From assembly GCF_037658235.1 (NCBI RefSeq), contig NZ_JBBJLN010000004.1, positions 186,001-250,000 of the forward strand: a stretch of 64,000 nt of DNA. The letters are read 5' to 3'. The first letter of the stretch is position 1. Every line of letters begins with the position of its first letter. The stretch comes from Yunchengibacter salinarum (GTDB taxonomy: Bacteria > Pseudomonadota > Alphaproteobacteria > Sphingomonadales > Kordiimonadaceae). The translations under genes and the position numbers were made by a program. Shown here one piece after another: positions 26,956 to 34,602 of this stretch. Under the pieces are notes generated by a model, which saw only the letters and a program-made list of their open reading frames with translations, did not search any database and was not told the origin of the DNA.

Positions 26956-28437
26956 CTATGGCAGCACCGCCTTGATGCTGCCCAGCAGGTCGCTGGCGAT
27001 CAGGCCGCGCCCCGCATGAAGACCGGCCCGGCCATGAAGCCACACCCCGGCACTGGCCGCATCGAAGCCCGACATGCCCTGAGCCAGCAGACCGGTGATC
27101 ACCCCGGCCAGCACATCCCCTGTACCCGCCACGGAAAGCCAGGCCGGCGCGCTCTGATTGATACTGACCCGACCATCGGGGTGCGCCACAACCGTATCCA
27201 CCCCCTTCAGCACCACGACGGCCCCGCTCATTTGGGCCGCGGCCCGCGCGGAAGGCACCCGATCCGCGGGGTCAAGGTCCGGGAACAGGCGGGCGAACTC
27301 GCCCTCATGGGGGGTCAAAACCACGTCCACCTCCCCCGTGGACAGATCGGCCACACGCCCCGCCATGCTGGTCAGCGCATCCGCATCCAGCACCACGGCG
27401 CGGCCCTTGGCGATCACGTCCCGCACCATCTGCCCGGTCTTTTCCCCCACGCCAGCGCCCGGCCCCAGCAGGACGGCGCTGATCCGGGGGTCGGACAGCA
27501 TGGCCAGAAACCCCACCGGCACCTCGAATTTCCGCACCATCACATCGGTCAGCGCGGTGGCCTGCATGGGATAGGTCTCGGACGGCGCGCCCAGCGTCAC
27601 CAGCCCGCATCCGGCCCTGAGCGCGGCCATGGACGACAGGCGACAAGCACCCAGCGCCGGTTCACGCCCACCCAGAACCAGCGCATGACCGCGACCATAT
27701 TTATAGGTATGCGGCCCCGGCAACGGCCACCCGCCCCCCCACAGGGCGGGCGCGTTCTCGAAACACCGGGGTGCGATTTCGTCCAGCACTTCAGGCGGAA
27801 TGCCGATATCCACCACATGCACGTCTTCATTGCCGCCACAATAGAATCGCCCCGGCACCAGCACATGGCCTGGTTTTCGCGTAAAAAATGTGACCGTGGC
27901 ATCGGCCCGCACGCAGGCGCCGGGCGCCCTGCCCGTCTCGCCGTCCAGCCCGCTGGGCAAGTCCACGGCCAGCCGGAAGGCATCCGCCGCATTGATCGCA
28001 TTCACAAGATCGGCCATCTCCCCGTCCACCGGGCGGGACAGCCCCGCCCCCAGAAGGGCATCTATAATGACCGAAGCCCCGCTCAGCGCATCCGGCGCCG
28101 CAGGTAGCACGGGCCCGCCCCACGCCGCATACATGGCCCTGGCATCGCCGGCCAGACGCGCCGGGTCGCCCCAGGCCAGCAGCCGCACATCAAAGCCCCA
28201 ATCACGCAGATAACGGGCGGCCACATAGCCATCCCCGCCATTATTGCCCGGTCCGCACACCACCACCACGGGGCCCGACAAATCCGAGGGAAGGCCCAGA
28301 TACACGAGCGCGCATTCCGCTACGCCGCGCCCCGCCGCTTCCATCAGGGACTGCCCGGAAACGCCCGACTGCGTGGCAAGCGAATCAGCTTTGGCCGATT
28401 CGCTCGGTGTTAAAAGTGTGGGAAAGACAGAAAACAC
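26956..28437 (-). CDS. nnr: Bifunctional NAD(P)H-hydrate epimerase / ADP-dependent dehydratase
   Basis: A 493-residue metabolite-repair enzyme that restores hydrated NADH and NADPH. The N-terminal YjeF_N epimerase domain (about 1-215) has the Rossmann signature VVVCGPGNNGGDGYVAARYL and LPSGLDGETG. The C-terminal ribokinase-like dehydratase domain (about 225-493) has LLGPGAGVGEKTGQMV, LTPHEGEFARLFP and the catalytic GTGDVLAGVITG. The frame opens with a GTG start; no better start is visible before the family core LLTPSESAKADS. The gene usually precedes glnB in Alphaproteobacteria, but here the two are divergent with tRNA-His between them. Confidence 0.93.
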   Translation of the reverse strand: MFSVFPTLLTPSESAKADSLATQSGVSGQSLMEAAGRGVAECALVYLGLPSDLSGPVVVVCGPGNNGGDGYVAARYLRDWGFDVRLLAWGDPARLAGDARAMYAAWGGPVLPAAPDALSGASVIIDALLGAGLSRPVDGEMADLVNAINAADAFRLAVDLPSGLDGETGRAPGACVRADATVTFFTRKPGHVLVPGRFYCGGNEDVHVVDIGIPPEVLDEIAPRCFENAPALWGGGWPLPGPHTYKYGRGHALVLGGREPALGACRLSSMAALRAGCGLVTLGAPSETYPMQATALTDVMVRKFEVPVGFLAMLSDPRISAVLLGPGAGVGEKTGQMVRDVIAKGRAVVLDADALTSMAGRVADLSTGEVDVVLTPHEGEFARLFPDLDPADRVPSARAAAQMSGAVVVLKGVDTVVAHPDGRVSINQSAPAWLSVAGTGDVLAGVITGLLAQGMSGFDAASAGVWLHGRAGLHAGRGLIASDLLGSIKAVLP

Positions 28438-28516
28438 CCGCGCACCCCCGGTTTTCGCTGGACTTCGACCAGGCCCGACCCGACCCCGCCATGAAAGGCG
28501 CGCAGTGTATCAAATG

Positions 28517-28537
28517 AAAAAGACCCCGAAAGGGGCC
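28517..28537 (-). terminator. Rho-independent terminator of tRNA-His
   Basis: Six-base-pair stem GGCCCC/GGGGTC (with one G-T pair; 28522-28527 with 28532-28537) and a 4-nt loop. Five T residues follow on the minus strand. It lies about 20 nt past the tRNA 3' end. Confidence 0.75.
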
Positions 28538-28556
28538 TTTACGGAAAAGTGGTGAG

Positions 28557-28634
28557 TGGGGCGAGTGACCGGATTTGAACCGGCGACCTCCAGAGTCACA
28601 ATCTGGCGCTCTAACCAACTGAGCTACACCCGCC
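28557..28634 (-). tRNA. tRNA-His (GTG)
   Basis: A cloverleaf on the minus strand. The acceptor arm is GCGGGTG/CACTCGC, the anticodon stem CCAGA/TCTGG closes loop TTGTGAC, anticodon GTG, and CCA is encoded. The discriminator is C73 and the base before position 1 is G, so the classical G-1:C73 identity pair is encoded. A promoter and a terminator frame the gene, making it a single-gene unit. Confidence 0.96.
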
Positions 28635-28653
28635 ACGATCTGGGAACGCGCCC

Positions 28654-28682
28654 CATTTATTCGAGCCGATCCGTCCCGTCAA
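28654..28682 (-). promoter_or_regulatory. Sigma-70 promoter of tRNA-His
   Basis: Minus strand: TTGACG, a 17-nt spacer and TAAATG, ending 20 nt before the tRNA. The -35 box matches five of six bases; the -10 box is weak. Confidence 0.6.
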
Positions 28683-28775
28683 GGGCTAAGCGGGCATAGC
28701 ATGACAGCAACCCACTCCCTCCACTTCGAACAACGCACCACCGGAAGGTCAGTTCCTGTGCATCTGATTAAATAT

Positions 28776-28793
28776 TGTGCAAATGAGCGCACA
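28776..28793 (+). promoter_or_regulatory. Inverted repeat, possible NtrC enhancer site for glnB
   Basis: TGTGC and GCACA arms flank eight bases. It lies about 100-117 nt upstream of the predicted sigma-54 start, the usual distance for NtrC sites. The arms resemble the TGCAC/GTGCA half-sites of NtrC but are not identical, and a related TGTGCA lies about 20 nt further upstream. The assignment is an inference from position. Confidence 0.4.
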
Positions 28794-28865
28794 GCAGACG
28801 GTCACTTCCGGGCGCCATGCAGCCCTTACCCCCCGGCAAGCGGGCTTTTTTCGGACCTTCCGGCT

Positions 28866-28881
28866 TGGCACACTCCCTGCT
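28866..28881 (+). promoter_or_regulatory. glnBp: Sigma-54 promoter of glnB-glnA
   Basis: TGGCAC followed by CTGCT, with the diagnostic GG and GC dinucleotides exactly 10 nt apart, matches the -24/-12 consensus of RpoN. The start would be near 28892, giving a leader of about 30 nt before the glnB ATG. Nitrogen-controlled transcription by NtrC is expected. Confidence 0.75.
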
Positions 28882-28920
28882 AACGTGGTGTAGCGTTCAA
28901 TTCAATTTGGCGAGTGCGAA

Positions 28921-29259
28921 ATGAAAAAAATCGAAGCGATTATCAAGCCGTTCAAGCTTGATGAAGTCAAAGAAGCCCTGCACGATATCGGGATTTCCGG
29001 CATTACCGTGGCCGAAACAAAGGGCTTTGGTCGCCAGAAAGGGCATACCGAACTCTATCGCGGTGCCGAATATGTGGTGGATTTCGTTCCCAAGGTGAAA
29101 GTGGAAGTGGTGCTGGATGACAGCCAGGCGGAACGCGCCGTGGAAGCCATCCGCAGCGCCGCTCACACTGGCCGCATCGGGGACGGCAAGATTTTCGTCA
29201 GTCCGGTTGAGGAAGCGATTCGCATTCGCACCGGCGAAACCGGGGCGGATGCCATCTAG
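28921..29259 (+). CDS. glnB: Nitrogen regulatory protein P-II
   Basis: A 112-residue trimeric signalling protein that senses 2-oxoglutarate, ATP/ADP and, through uridylylation, glutamine. It controls GlnE and NtrB activity. The T-loop RQKGHTELYRGAEYVVDF carries the uridylylation site Tyr51. The C-terminal signature TGRIGDGKIFVSPVEEAIRIRTGETG binds nucleotide. Position next to glnA argues for glnB rather than glnK; no amtB is nearby. A sigma-54 promoter lies upstream. Length is standard. Confidence 0.96.
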   Translation: MKKIEAIIKPFKLDEVKEALHDIGISGITVAETKGFGRQKGHTELYRGAEYVVDFVPKVKVEVVLDDSQAERAVEAIRSAAHTGRIGDGKIFVSPVEEAIRIRTGETGADAI

Positions 29260-29559
29260 CGCCCGCCTCTTTATCGAGGCCGGCGCGCCCTGCCCTTGTC
29301 CGATCTTGTCCCGGCCCCTTCTTTCCAGGTGCGGGAGATAAGCGGGGCCCGATCCGCCACAAGGACCCCCTCAGGGCGCTCCCGGAAACCGGGCGTGCCC
29401 TGATGCGTTGGAAGTCAGGACGCGCTGGAGGTCAAGACCACTCAGTCGGCCCGGACGCCCTGAGCGCCGCACCCGCGGGGCCGGGACCCCAGGGCCGCTT
29501 AGCAACAGCGCCGGCACGTCAGTCGGCCATCAATCGCAGCACAGCACGAAAGGATACCC
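29260..29559 (+). other. glnB-glnA intercistronic region with a strong hairpin
   Basis: There is no credible reading frame in these 300 nt. The most obvious structure is a 14-bp imperfect stem at 29372-29402 (CAGGGC...CCCGG with CCGGG...GCCCTG around an AAA loop). It has no U run, so it is not a typical intrinsic terminator. A smaller GCCTC/GAGGC hairpin lies just after the glnB stop (29265-29280). No clear second promoter for glnA is visible. The element could process or attenuate the bicistronic message. Confidence 0.5.
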
Positions 29560-30987
29560 ATGTCGAAATACAGCAATCTCTCCGCTGAAGACTTTCTCAG
29601 CCTCGTCAAGGAACTGGAGGCCGAGTGGATCGACCTGCGCTTCTCCGACCCCAAGGGCAAATGGCAACACCTGACCATGGATGCCGAAGTGGTGGACGAA
29701 GAGATGCTGGAAGAAGGCATCCTGTTCGACGGCTCGTCCATCAATGGCTGGAAAGAGATCAACGAGTCGGACATGCTGCTCATGCCGGACCTGAACAGCG
29801 TGACCGCGGACCCGTTCTTCGCCGATACGACCCTCGTGGTCTTCTGCGACGTGCTGGAGCCCACCACCGGCCAGCCCTATGGCCGCGACCCCCGCTCTGT
29901 CGCCAAGAAGGCCGAGGAATATCTCAAGTTCACCGGCGTCGGGGACACCTGCTTCTTCGGCCCGGAACCGGAATTTTTCGTCTTTGACGATGTAAAATTC
30001 AAATCCGACTATGCCCACGCCATGTACGCCATTGACGACGTGGAAGGCCCCTACAACACCGCCCGCCACTTCCCGGAAGAACCCAACTCCGGCCACCGTC
30101 CGCGTGCCAAGGGCGGCTATTTCCCGGTACCGCCGGTGGACAGCGGCCAGGACCTGCGCGGTGAAATGGTCAAGGTGATGAAGGAAATGGGCCTGAACAT
30201 GGACAAGCACCACCACGAGGTGGCCGCTTCCCAGCACGAACTGGGCATTACCTTCTCCACGCTGACCGGCACCGCAGACAATGTGCAGGTCTATAAATAT
30301 GTGGTTCATCAGGTGGCGCACACCTATGGCAAGACAGCCACCTTCATGCCCAAGCCGGTCGCGGCGGACAACGGGTCCGGTATGCATGTGCACCAGTCCA
30401 TCTGGAAAGACGGCAAGCCGCTTTTCGCAGGCAGCGGATATGCGGACCTGTCCGATACCGCGCTTTACTATATCGGCGGCATCATCAAGCACGCCAAGGC
30501 GATCAATGCCTTCTCCAACCCGTCCACCAACAGCTACAAGCGCCTGGTGCCGGGCTTCGAAGCCCCGGTTCTGCTGGCTTATTCCAGCCGGAACCGGTCG
30601 GCAAGCTGCCGCATTCCCTTCACGTCCAGCCCCAAGGCCAAGCGTGTGGAAATCCGCTTCCCCGATGCCACGGCCAACCCCTATTTGGCCTTCTCCGCCA
30701 TGCTGATGGCCGGCCTTGACGGGATCGAGAACAAGATCCATCCGGGCGACGCCATGGACAAGGACCTGTACGCCCTGCCGCCGGAAGAGCTGCAAGGCAT
30801 TCCCACCGTGGCCCGCAACCTGCGTGAAGCGCTTGAGGCGCTGGACAGCGACCGGGACTTCCTGACCAAGGGCGATGTATTCAGCGACGACCTGATCGAT
30901 GGCTATATCGACCTCAAGATGGAAGAAGTGGAACGCCTGGACCTGACCCCGCACCCGGTCGAGTTCGACATGTATTACAGCAGTTGA
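29560..30987 (+). CDS. glnA: Glutamine synthetase type I
   Basis: A 475-residue dodecameric enzyme (GSI-beta) that condenses glutamate and ammonia with ATP. The N-terminal beta-grasp contains DLRFSDPKGKWQH and the latch segment GILFDGSSINGW. Metal and substrate residues are in GPEPEFFVFDD, GEMVKVMKEMG and HHHEVAASQHELGI. The ATP site is KPVAADNGSGMHVHQS, and glutamate is bound in NRSASCRIP. The adenylylation site is Tyr404 in MDKDLYALPPEE, so GlnE control is expected. It lies 300 nt downstream of glnB, probably on the same sigma-54 message, and is followed by a strong terminator. Confidence 0.97.
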   Translation: MSKYSNLSAEDFLSLVKELEAEWIDLRFSDPKGKWQHLTMDAEVVDEEMLEEGILFDGSSINGWKEINESDMLLMPDLNSVTADPFFADTTLVVFCDVLEPTTGQPYGRDPRSVAKKAEEYLKFTGVGDTCFFGPEPEFFVFDDVKFKSDYAHAMYAIDDVEGPYNTARHFPEEPNSGHRPRAKGGYFPVPPVDSGQDLRGEMVKVMKEMGLNMDKHHHEVAASQHELGITFSTLTGTADNVQVYKYVVHQVAHTYGKTATFMPKPVAADNGSGMHVHQSIWKDGKPLFAGSGYADLSDTALYYIGGIIKHAKAINAFSNPSTNSYKRLVPGFEAPVLLAYSSRNRSASCRIPFTSSPKAKRVEIRFPDATANPYLAFSAMLMAGLDGIENKIHPGDAMDKDLYALPPEELQGIPTVARNLREALEALDSDRDFLTKGDVFSDDLIDGYIDLKMEEVERLDLTPHPVEFDMYYSS

Positions 30988-31016
30988 TCCCACGCGGTCA
31001 GCCAGCATGAACCATT

Positions 31017-31044
31017 GGGGGGCGCTTCGGCGCTCCCCTTTTTT
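31017..31044 (+). terminator. Rho-independent terminator of glnA
   Basis: A 9-bp GC-rich stem (31017-31025 with 31030-31038, one G-T pair) closed by a stable TTCG tetraloop is followed by six T residues. It lies 30 nt past the glnA stop. Confidence 0.92.
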
Positions 31045-31109
31045 AACGGCCTGCCATGAGCGTGCAGACACATTCCCCGCATGAACCCGGCACACGGACA
31101 GATGAAGCC

Positions 31110-31139
31110 TGTACAGGCAGCTCAGCCGTGGCCTATAGT
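31110..31139 (+). promoter_or_regulatory. Weak candidate promoter upstream of the 185-residue protein
   Basis: TGTACA and TATAGT lie 18 nt apart. The -10 box matches five of six bases and the -35 box three to four. The leader would be about 50 nt. Confidence 0.35.
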
Positions 31140-31194
31140 CAGGGCTTGCGGATTCACGCATGTGAGAAGGTCAAGGCAAAGAGCAGACAGTGGC

Positions 31195-31752
31195 ATGAGT
31201 GAGTGTTTGACCCCGGAACAAAAAGCCATTCAGGGCAGCCTCGAAGCAGCAAACATCAATCCAAAGAGCTTTCTGGCAACCGATTATCTCAATCATTACA
31301 ATGAGATAGCCATGCTGCTTGAAATGGTGCCCGACATGCCGGAACTGGCGGAAGATGCCTTTGGCTGGCAACCCAAGAGCTATGTTCAGCATTTCCGGGA
31401 CAGCGGTTTTGCCGCCAAGGAACTGGCGGAAGATGCCTTCAATCTGGCGCCGGACGATGTGCGCGGTGCGTTCGATCAGGTTTCCGGCGATCTGGACACT
31501 CTGATCATGGGAACGCTGAAGGCGCTTCAGCAGGTGAACGCCACGGAACGCGGCCTGAGCCCGGAGGCGCAGGAATTCACCCGGCGCCGGGTCAGCGAAA
31601 TTCAGGAAACCCTGCTCCGCCTGAACAAGGTGATCCACGGCAAGCCCATGGAAGCCCTGGCGGATCATGACCTGGCACAGAGCAGATCGGCCCCCGCGCC
31701 GGAGGCCAGCGACGCCCAGACCCAGGAAGATATCGATAAACTGTTCGATTGA
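31195..31752 (+). CDS. Conserved-looking helical protein with FliM-like C-terminal peptide
   Basis: A 185-residue soluble protein that I cannot assign to a characterised family. It is mostly predicted helix, with no signal peptide or membrane segment. A well-formed central region (DYLNHYNEIAMLLEMVPDMP, then WQPKSYVQHFRDSGFAAKEL) resembles alphaproteobacterial conserved hypothetical proteins I have seen. A flexible Ala/Pro/Ser linker leads to the acidic C-terminus TQEDIDKLFD. That ending resembles the CheY-binding peptide at the start of FliM (LSQxEIDALL). A role in a response-regulator pathway, such as a CheZ-like phosphatase, is an inference only. I start at MSECLTPEQ; the longer frame upstream is not protein-like. 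It stands alone between glnA and a minus-strand small gene. Confidence 0.7.
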   Translation: MSECLTPEQKAIQGSLEAANINPKSFLATDYLNHYNEIAMLLEMVPDMPELAEDAFGWQPKSYVQHFRDSGFAAKELAEDAFNLAPDDVRGAFDQVSGDLDTLIMGTLKALQQVNATERGLSPEAQEFTRRRVSEIQETLLRLNKVIHGKPMEALADHDLAQSRSAPAPEASDAQTQEDIDKLFD

Positions 31753-31856
31753 TCGGGCTGGCCCGCCCACATCGTTTCAATGGCCAGCACCACCCCCGGC
31801 CCGGGCCTGGGGCGCCAGCCGCGTTCAAAGGGGCTGACGCCGCAAACCCGGCTCGA

Positions 31857-32120
31857 TTATCCGGCGGGCCGGAAATCCCGCCCGCGCAGCAGCGCTTCCA
31901 TGGATACGGTTTTTGTCAGGTCGGGATATTGTTCCCGCCGCAGGGAAACCAGCGGGAAGCGGTGGCTGTCCACATTATGCACCCGCTCCACGACCCAGAC
32001 AGGGGAATTTCTGGCTTCCTGGCAGAAGCGATCCCCCACGGCCACCACCGGTTTCGGGGCGCCGGTCTCGCGCCCGGCAGCGCGGGCGCGCATGGCGGAA
32101 AAAAGCCTGATCCCAGTCAT
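31857..32120 (-). CDS. Small protein of unknown function
   Basis: An 87-residue minus-strand reading frame that I do not recognise. Its codons strongly favour G or C at the third position, like the real genes around it, and its C-terminal two thirds (VAVGDRFCQEARNSPVWVV, VSLRREQYPDLTKTVSMEAL) read like a compact beta-rich domain. There is no signal peptide or membrane helix. I start at the ATG at 32120, which has a GGAA-containing sequence upstream; a start ten codons later is possible. The frames opposite it on the plus strand are less protein-like. It is convergent with the 185-residue gene. Confidence 0.6.
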   Translation of the reverse strand: MTGIRLFSAMRARAAGRETGAPKPVVAVGDRFCQEARNSPVWVVERVHNVDSHRFPLVSLRREQYPDLTKTVSMEALLRGRDFRPAG

Positions 32121-32332
32121 GATCTGTTCCGATTCCCAAATCTTCGCCCCGCAGGGCGCCGCCACGCTCACCATCGGCTAAAAGCGGAAGGCTGCGGGCT
32201 GGTTTCTGTCACTTCAAAACCGGCTGACGGGACGGCAGCAATGGCCAGCGTCTTCCGGGAAATCATGATAAACCGGGGGCGCAGGCAAGGGAACAGAAAT
32301 CGCATATAAAAAGCACGACCCGCGCCCCCTGC

Positions 32333-32361
32333 TTGACGGTATCCCCCCGCTCGTTTACCCC
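32333..32361 (+). promoter_or_regulatory. Candidate promoter of parE
   Basis: TTGACG matches five of six bases of the -35 consensus. A 17-nt spacer leads to TACCCC, a poor -10 box. The gene starts 60 nt downstream, with AGGAGG in the leader. Confidence 0.4.
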
Positions 32362-32420
32362 AAGACAGGCCGCTATGAGGGCCATGCAAGGCCCGGTTAT
32401 CAGGAGGTTCGAGCCGCATC

Positions 32421-34397
32421 ATGAGCGACCTTTTCCAGGCTAGCCACACCAGCGCGGACTATTCGGCCAAGGATATCGAGGTACTGGAGGGGCTGGAGCC
32501 AGTGCGCCAACGCCCCGGCATGTATATCGGCGGCACCGATTCCCGCGCCCTTCACCATCTGGCCGCAGAGGTCATCGACAATTCCATGGATGAAGCGGTA
32601 GCCGGCCATGCCAGCCGCATCGAGGTGACGCTGGAAGAAGACGGCGCCCTCACCGTACAGGACAATGGCCGCGGCATCCCGGTGGACCCGCACCCCAAAT
32701 TCCCGGAAAAATCCGCGCTGGAAGTGATCCTGACCACGCTTCATTCCGGCGGCAAGTTTTCCTCCCAGGCCTATGCCACGTCCGGCGGCCTGCACGGGGT
32801 CGGGGTCTCCGTGGTCAACGCGCTCAGCGCCCGCATGGATATCGAAGTGGCGCGGGACCGGAAATTGTGGCGGCAGAGCTTCGAGCGGGGCAAGCCCACG
32901 GGGCCGCTCAGCGACGGCGGCACAGTGGCGAACCGACGGGGCACGCGCACGCGCTTCCTGCCGGACCCGGATATCTTCGGCGAGGCGGCGGCCTTCTCCC
33001 CGGCCACGCTTTACAAGATGGTCCGCTCCAAGGCGTATCTTTTCAAAGGGGTGCAGATCCGCTGGAAAGCGGCACCGTCGCGCCTTGGCGACGGGGATGA
33101 AACTCCTGAAGAGGCCATGCTCCACTTTCCCGGCGGGCTGGCCGATTATCTGGCCGACACCATGAAGGGGCGGTCCTGTGTGTCCGCCGAGCCCTTTGCC
33201 GGCGCGGTCAGTTTCCCGGACGGCCAGGGCAGCGCCGAATGGGCCGTGCACTGGCCCGAATTCGGCGAAGGCTTCACCCAGAGCTATTGCAACACCATTC
33301 CCACGCCACAGGGCGGCACCCATGAAAACGGCTTGCGCAATGCCCTGCTTCGGGGCCTGCGCAATTATGCGGAACTGGTGGGCAACAAGAAGGGCCAGCA
33401 ACTCACATCTGAAGATGTGCTCGGCTCCAGCGCGGCAATGCTGTCCATCTTCATCCGGGAGCCGCAGTTTCAGGGCCAGACCAAAGACAAGCTGGCCACA
33501 CCGGAAGCGCACCGGCTGACCGACAATGCCATCCGCGATGCCTTCGACCACTGGCTCGCTGCGGAACCGGAACGGGCGGGCGGGCTGCTCGGCTGGTCGG
33601 TGGAGCGGATGGAAGAACGGCTGCGCCGCCGCCAGGAACGGGAAATCCGCCGCAAGACCGCTGTGGGCAAACGCAGACTGCGCTTGCCCGGCAAGCTCAC
33701 CGACTGCGCCAGCAATGGCTCACAAGGCACCGAGCTCTACATCGTGGAAGGCGACAGCGCCGGTGGCTCGGCCAAACAGGCGCGGGACCGCAAGACACAG
33801 GCGGTCCTGCCGATCCGCGGCAAGATCCTGAATGTGGCCTCCGCCACGCGGGACAAGATCGCCGCCAATCAGGAAATCCGTGATCTGATGCTGGCGCTCG
33901 GCTGTGGCACGGGGGACAGCTATGACAATGACGCCCTGCGCTATGAAAAAATCATCATCATGTGCGATGCCGATGTGGACGGCGCCCATATCGCCACCCT
34001 GCTGATGACCTTCTTCTTCCGCGAAATGCCGGGCCTGGTGCGCGAAGGACGCCTGTATCTGGCGCAGCCGCCGCTATACCGGCTGGCCAGGGGCGGCAAG
34101 GTGCACTACGCCCGGGACGACGCGGACAAGGATCGCCTGATGGCGGAAGAATTCAATAATGCCAGCAAGGTGGAAGTAAGCCGCTTCAAGGGGCTTGGTG
34201 AAATGCCGCCCGCGCAGCTCAAGGAAACCACCATGAACCCCGAAGGGCGCACCCTGCTGCGGGTCACGCTGCCCGAAGACCTTGAAGAAGCCCGACTGGC
34301 AAGCTCATTGGTGGAACAACTGATGGGCAAGAAGGCTGAAAGCCGCTTCACCTTCATTCGGGACAATGCGGGCCGCGTTTCGGAACTGGATATCTAA
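32421..34397 (+). CDS. parE: DNA topoisomerase IV subunit B
   Basis: A 658-residue ATPase subunit of topoisomerase IV, which unlinks daughter chromosomes. The GHKL ATPase region has VRQRPGMYIGG, EVIDNSMDEAVAGHAS with the catalytic Glu, DNGRGIPVD and the lid GGLHGVGVSVVNALS. The Toprim domain has IVEGDSAGGSAKQARDR and the metal acidic pair in MCDADVDGAHIATLL. The C-terminus RALLEEARL-type helix and MGKKAESRFTFI are as in ParE. It is much shorter than GyrB (about 800), which supports ParE over GyrB. parC is not in the window. An AGGAGG ribosome-binding site lies upstream. Confidence 0.95.
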   Translation: MSDLFQASHTSADYSAKDIEVLEGLEPVRQRPGMYIGGTDSRALHHLAAEVIDNSMDEAVAGHASRIEVTLEEDGALTVQDNGRGIPVDPHPKFPEKSALEVILTTLHSGGKFSSQAYATSGGLHGVGVSVVNALSARMDIEVARDRKLWRQSFERGKPTGPLSDGGTVANRRGTRTRFLPDPDIFGEAAAFSPATLYKMVRSKAYLFKGVQIRWKAAPSRLGDGDETPEEAMLHFPGGLADYLADTMKGRSCVSAEPFAGAVSFPDGQGSAEWAVHWPEFGEGFTQSYCNTIPTPQGGTHENGLRNALLRGLRNYAELVGNKKGQQLTSEDVLGSSAAMLSIFIREPQFQGQTKDKLATPEAHRLTDNAIRDAFDHWLAAEPERAGGLLGWSVERMEERLRRRQEREIRRKTAVGKRRLRLPGKLTDCASNGSQGTELYIVEGDSAGGSAKQARDRKTQAVLPIRGKILNVASATRDKIAANQEIRDLMLALGCGTGDSYDNDALRYEKIIIMCDADVDGAHIATLLMTFFFREMPGLVREGRLYLAQPPLYRLARGGKVHYARDDADKDRLMAEEFNNASKVEVSRFKGLGEMPPAQLKETTMNPEGRTLLRVTLPEDLEEARLASSLVEQLMGKKAESRFTFIRDNAGRVSELDI

Positions 34398-34449
34398 GCC
34401 CCGCGCGCATCCATGTGAACGATTTGTTCCGGTGCCCGTCAGGCTTGAA

Positions 34450-34477
34450 TTGACAATTGGTGCGATCTTTCTATGCT
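34450..34477 (+). promoter_or_regulatory. Promoter of the DEAD-box helicase gene
   Basis: A perfect TTGACA box and TATGCT are separated by 16 nt. The predicted leader is about 120 nt long and contains a CATGTG/CGCATG hairpin around 34512-34530, a layout common for RNA helicase genes that respond to cold. Confidence 0.6.
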
Positions 34478-34602
34478 GCGGCCAAATCGAAGGTTCGCCG
34501 TGGGCGAGCCACACATGTGCGCGCGCATGACTTCACGGTGACACATTTGGTGATAAATACTGGCGCGCCCTACCCCGCAACAAGTTGGGAAACAGGATAT
34601 TG

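Noticed and set aside
28701..28883. A 60-codon frame in the glnB upstream region
   Set aside because: It crosses the enhancer and sigma-54 promoter, has no ribosome-binding site and is not protein-like.
29260..29559. A glutamine riboswitch before glnA
   Set aside because: The known glutamine riboswitches are from cyanobacteria and related marine sequences, and I see none of their conserved core here; only generic hairpins are visible.
31749..32309. A plus-strand gene between the 185-residue protein and parE
   Set aside because: The frame has poor codon use and low-complexity Arg/Pro/Gly/His content; the opposite strand holds the better candidate.
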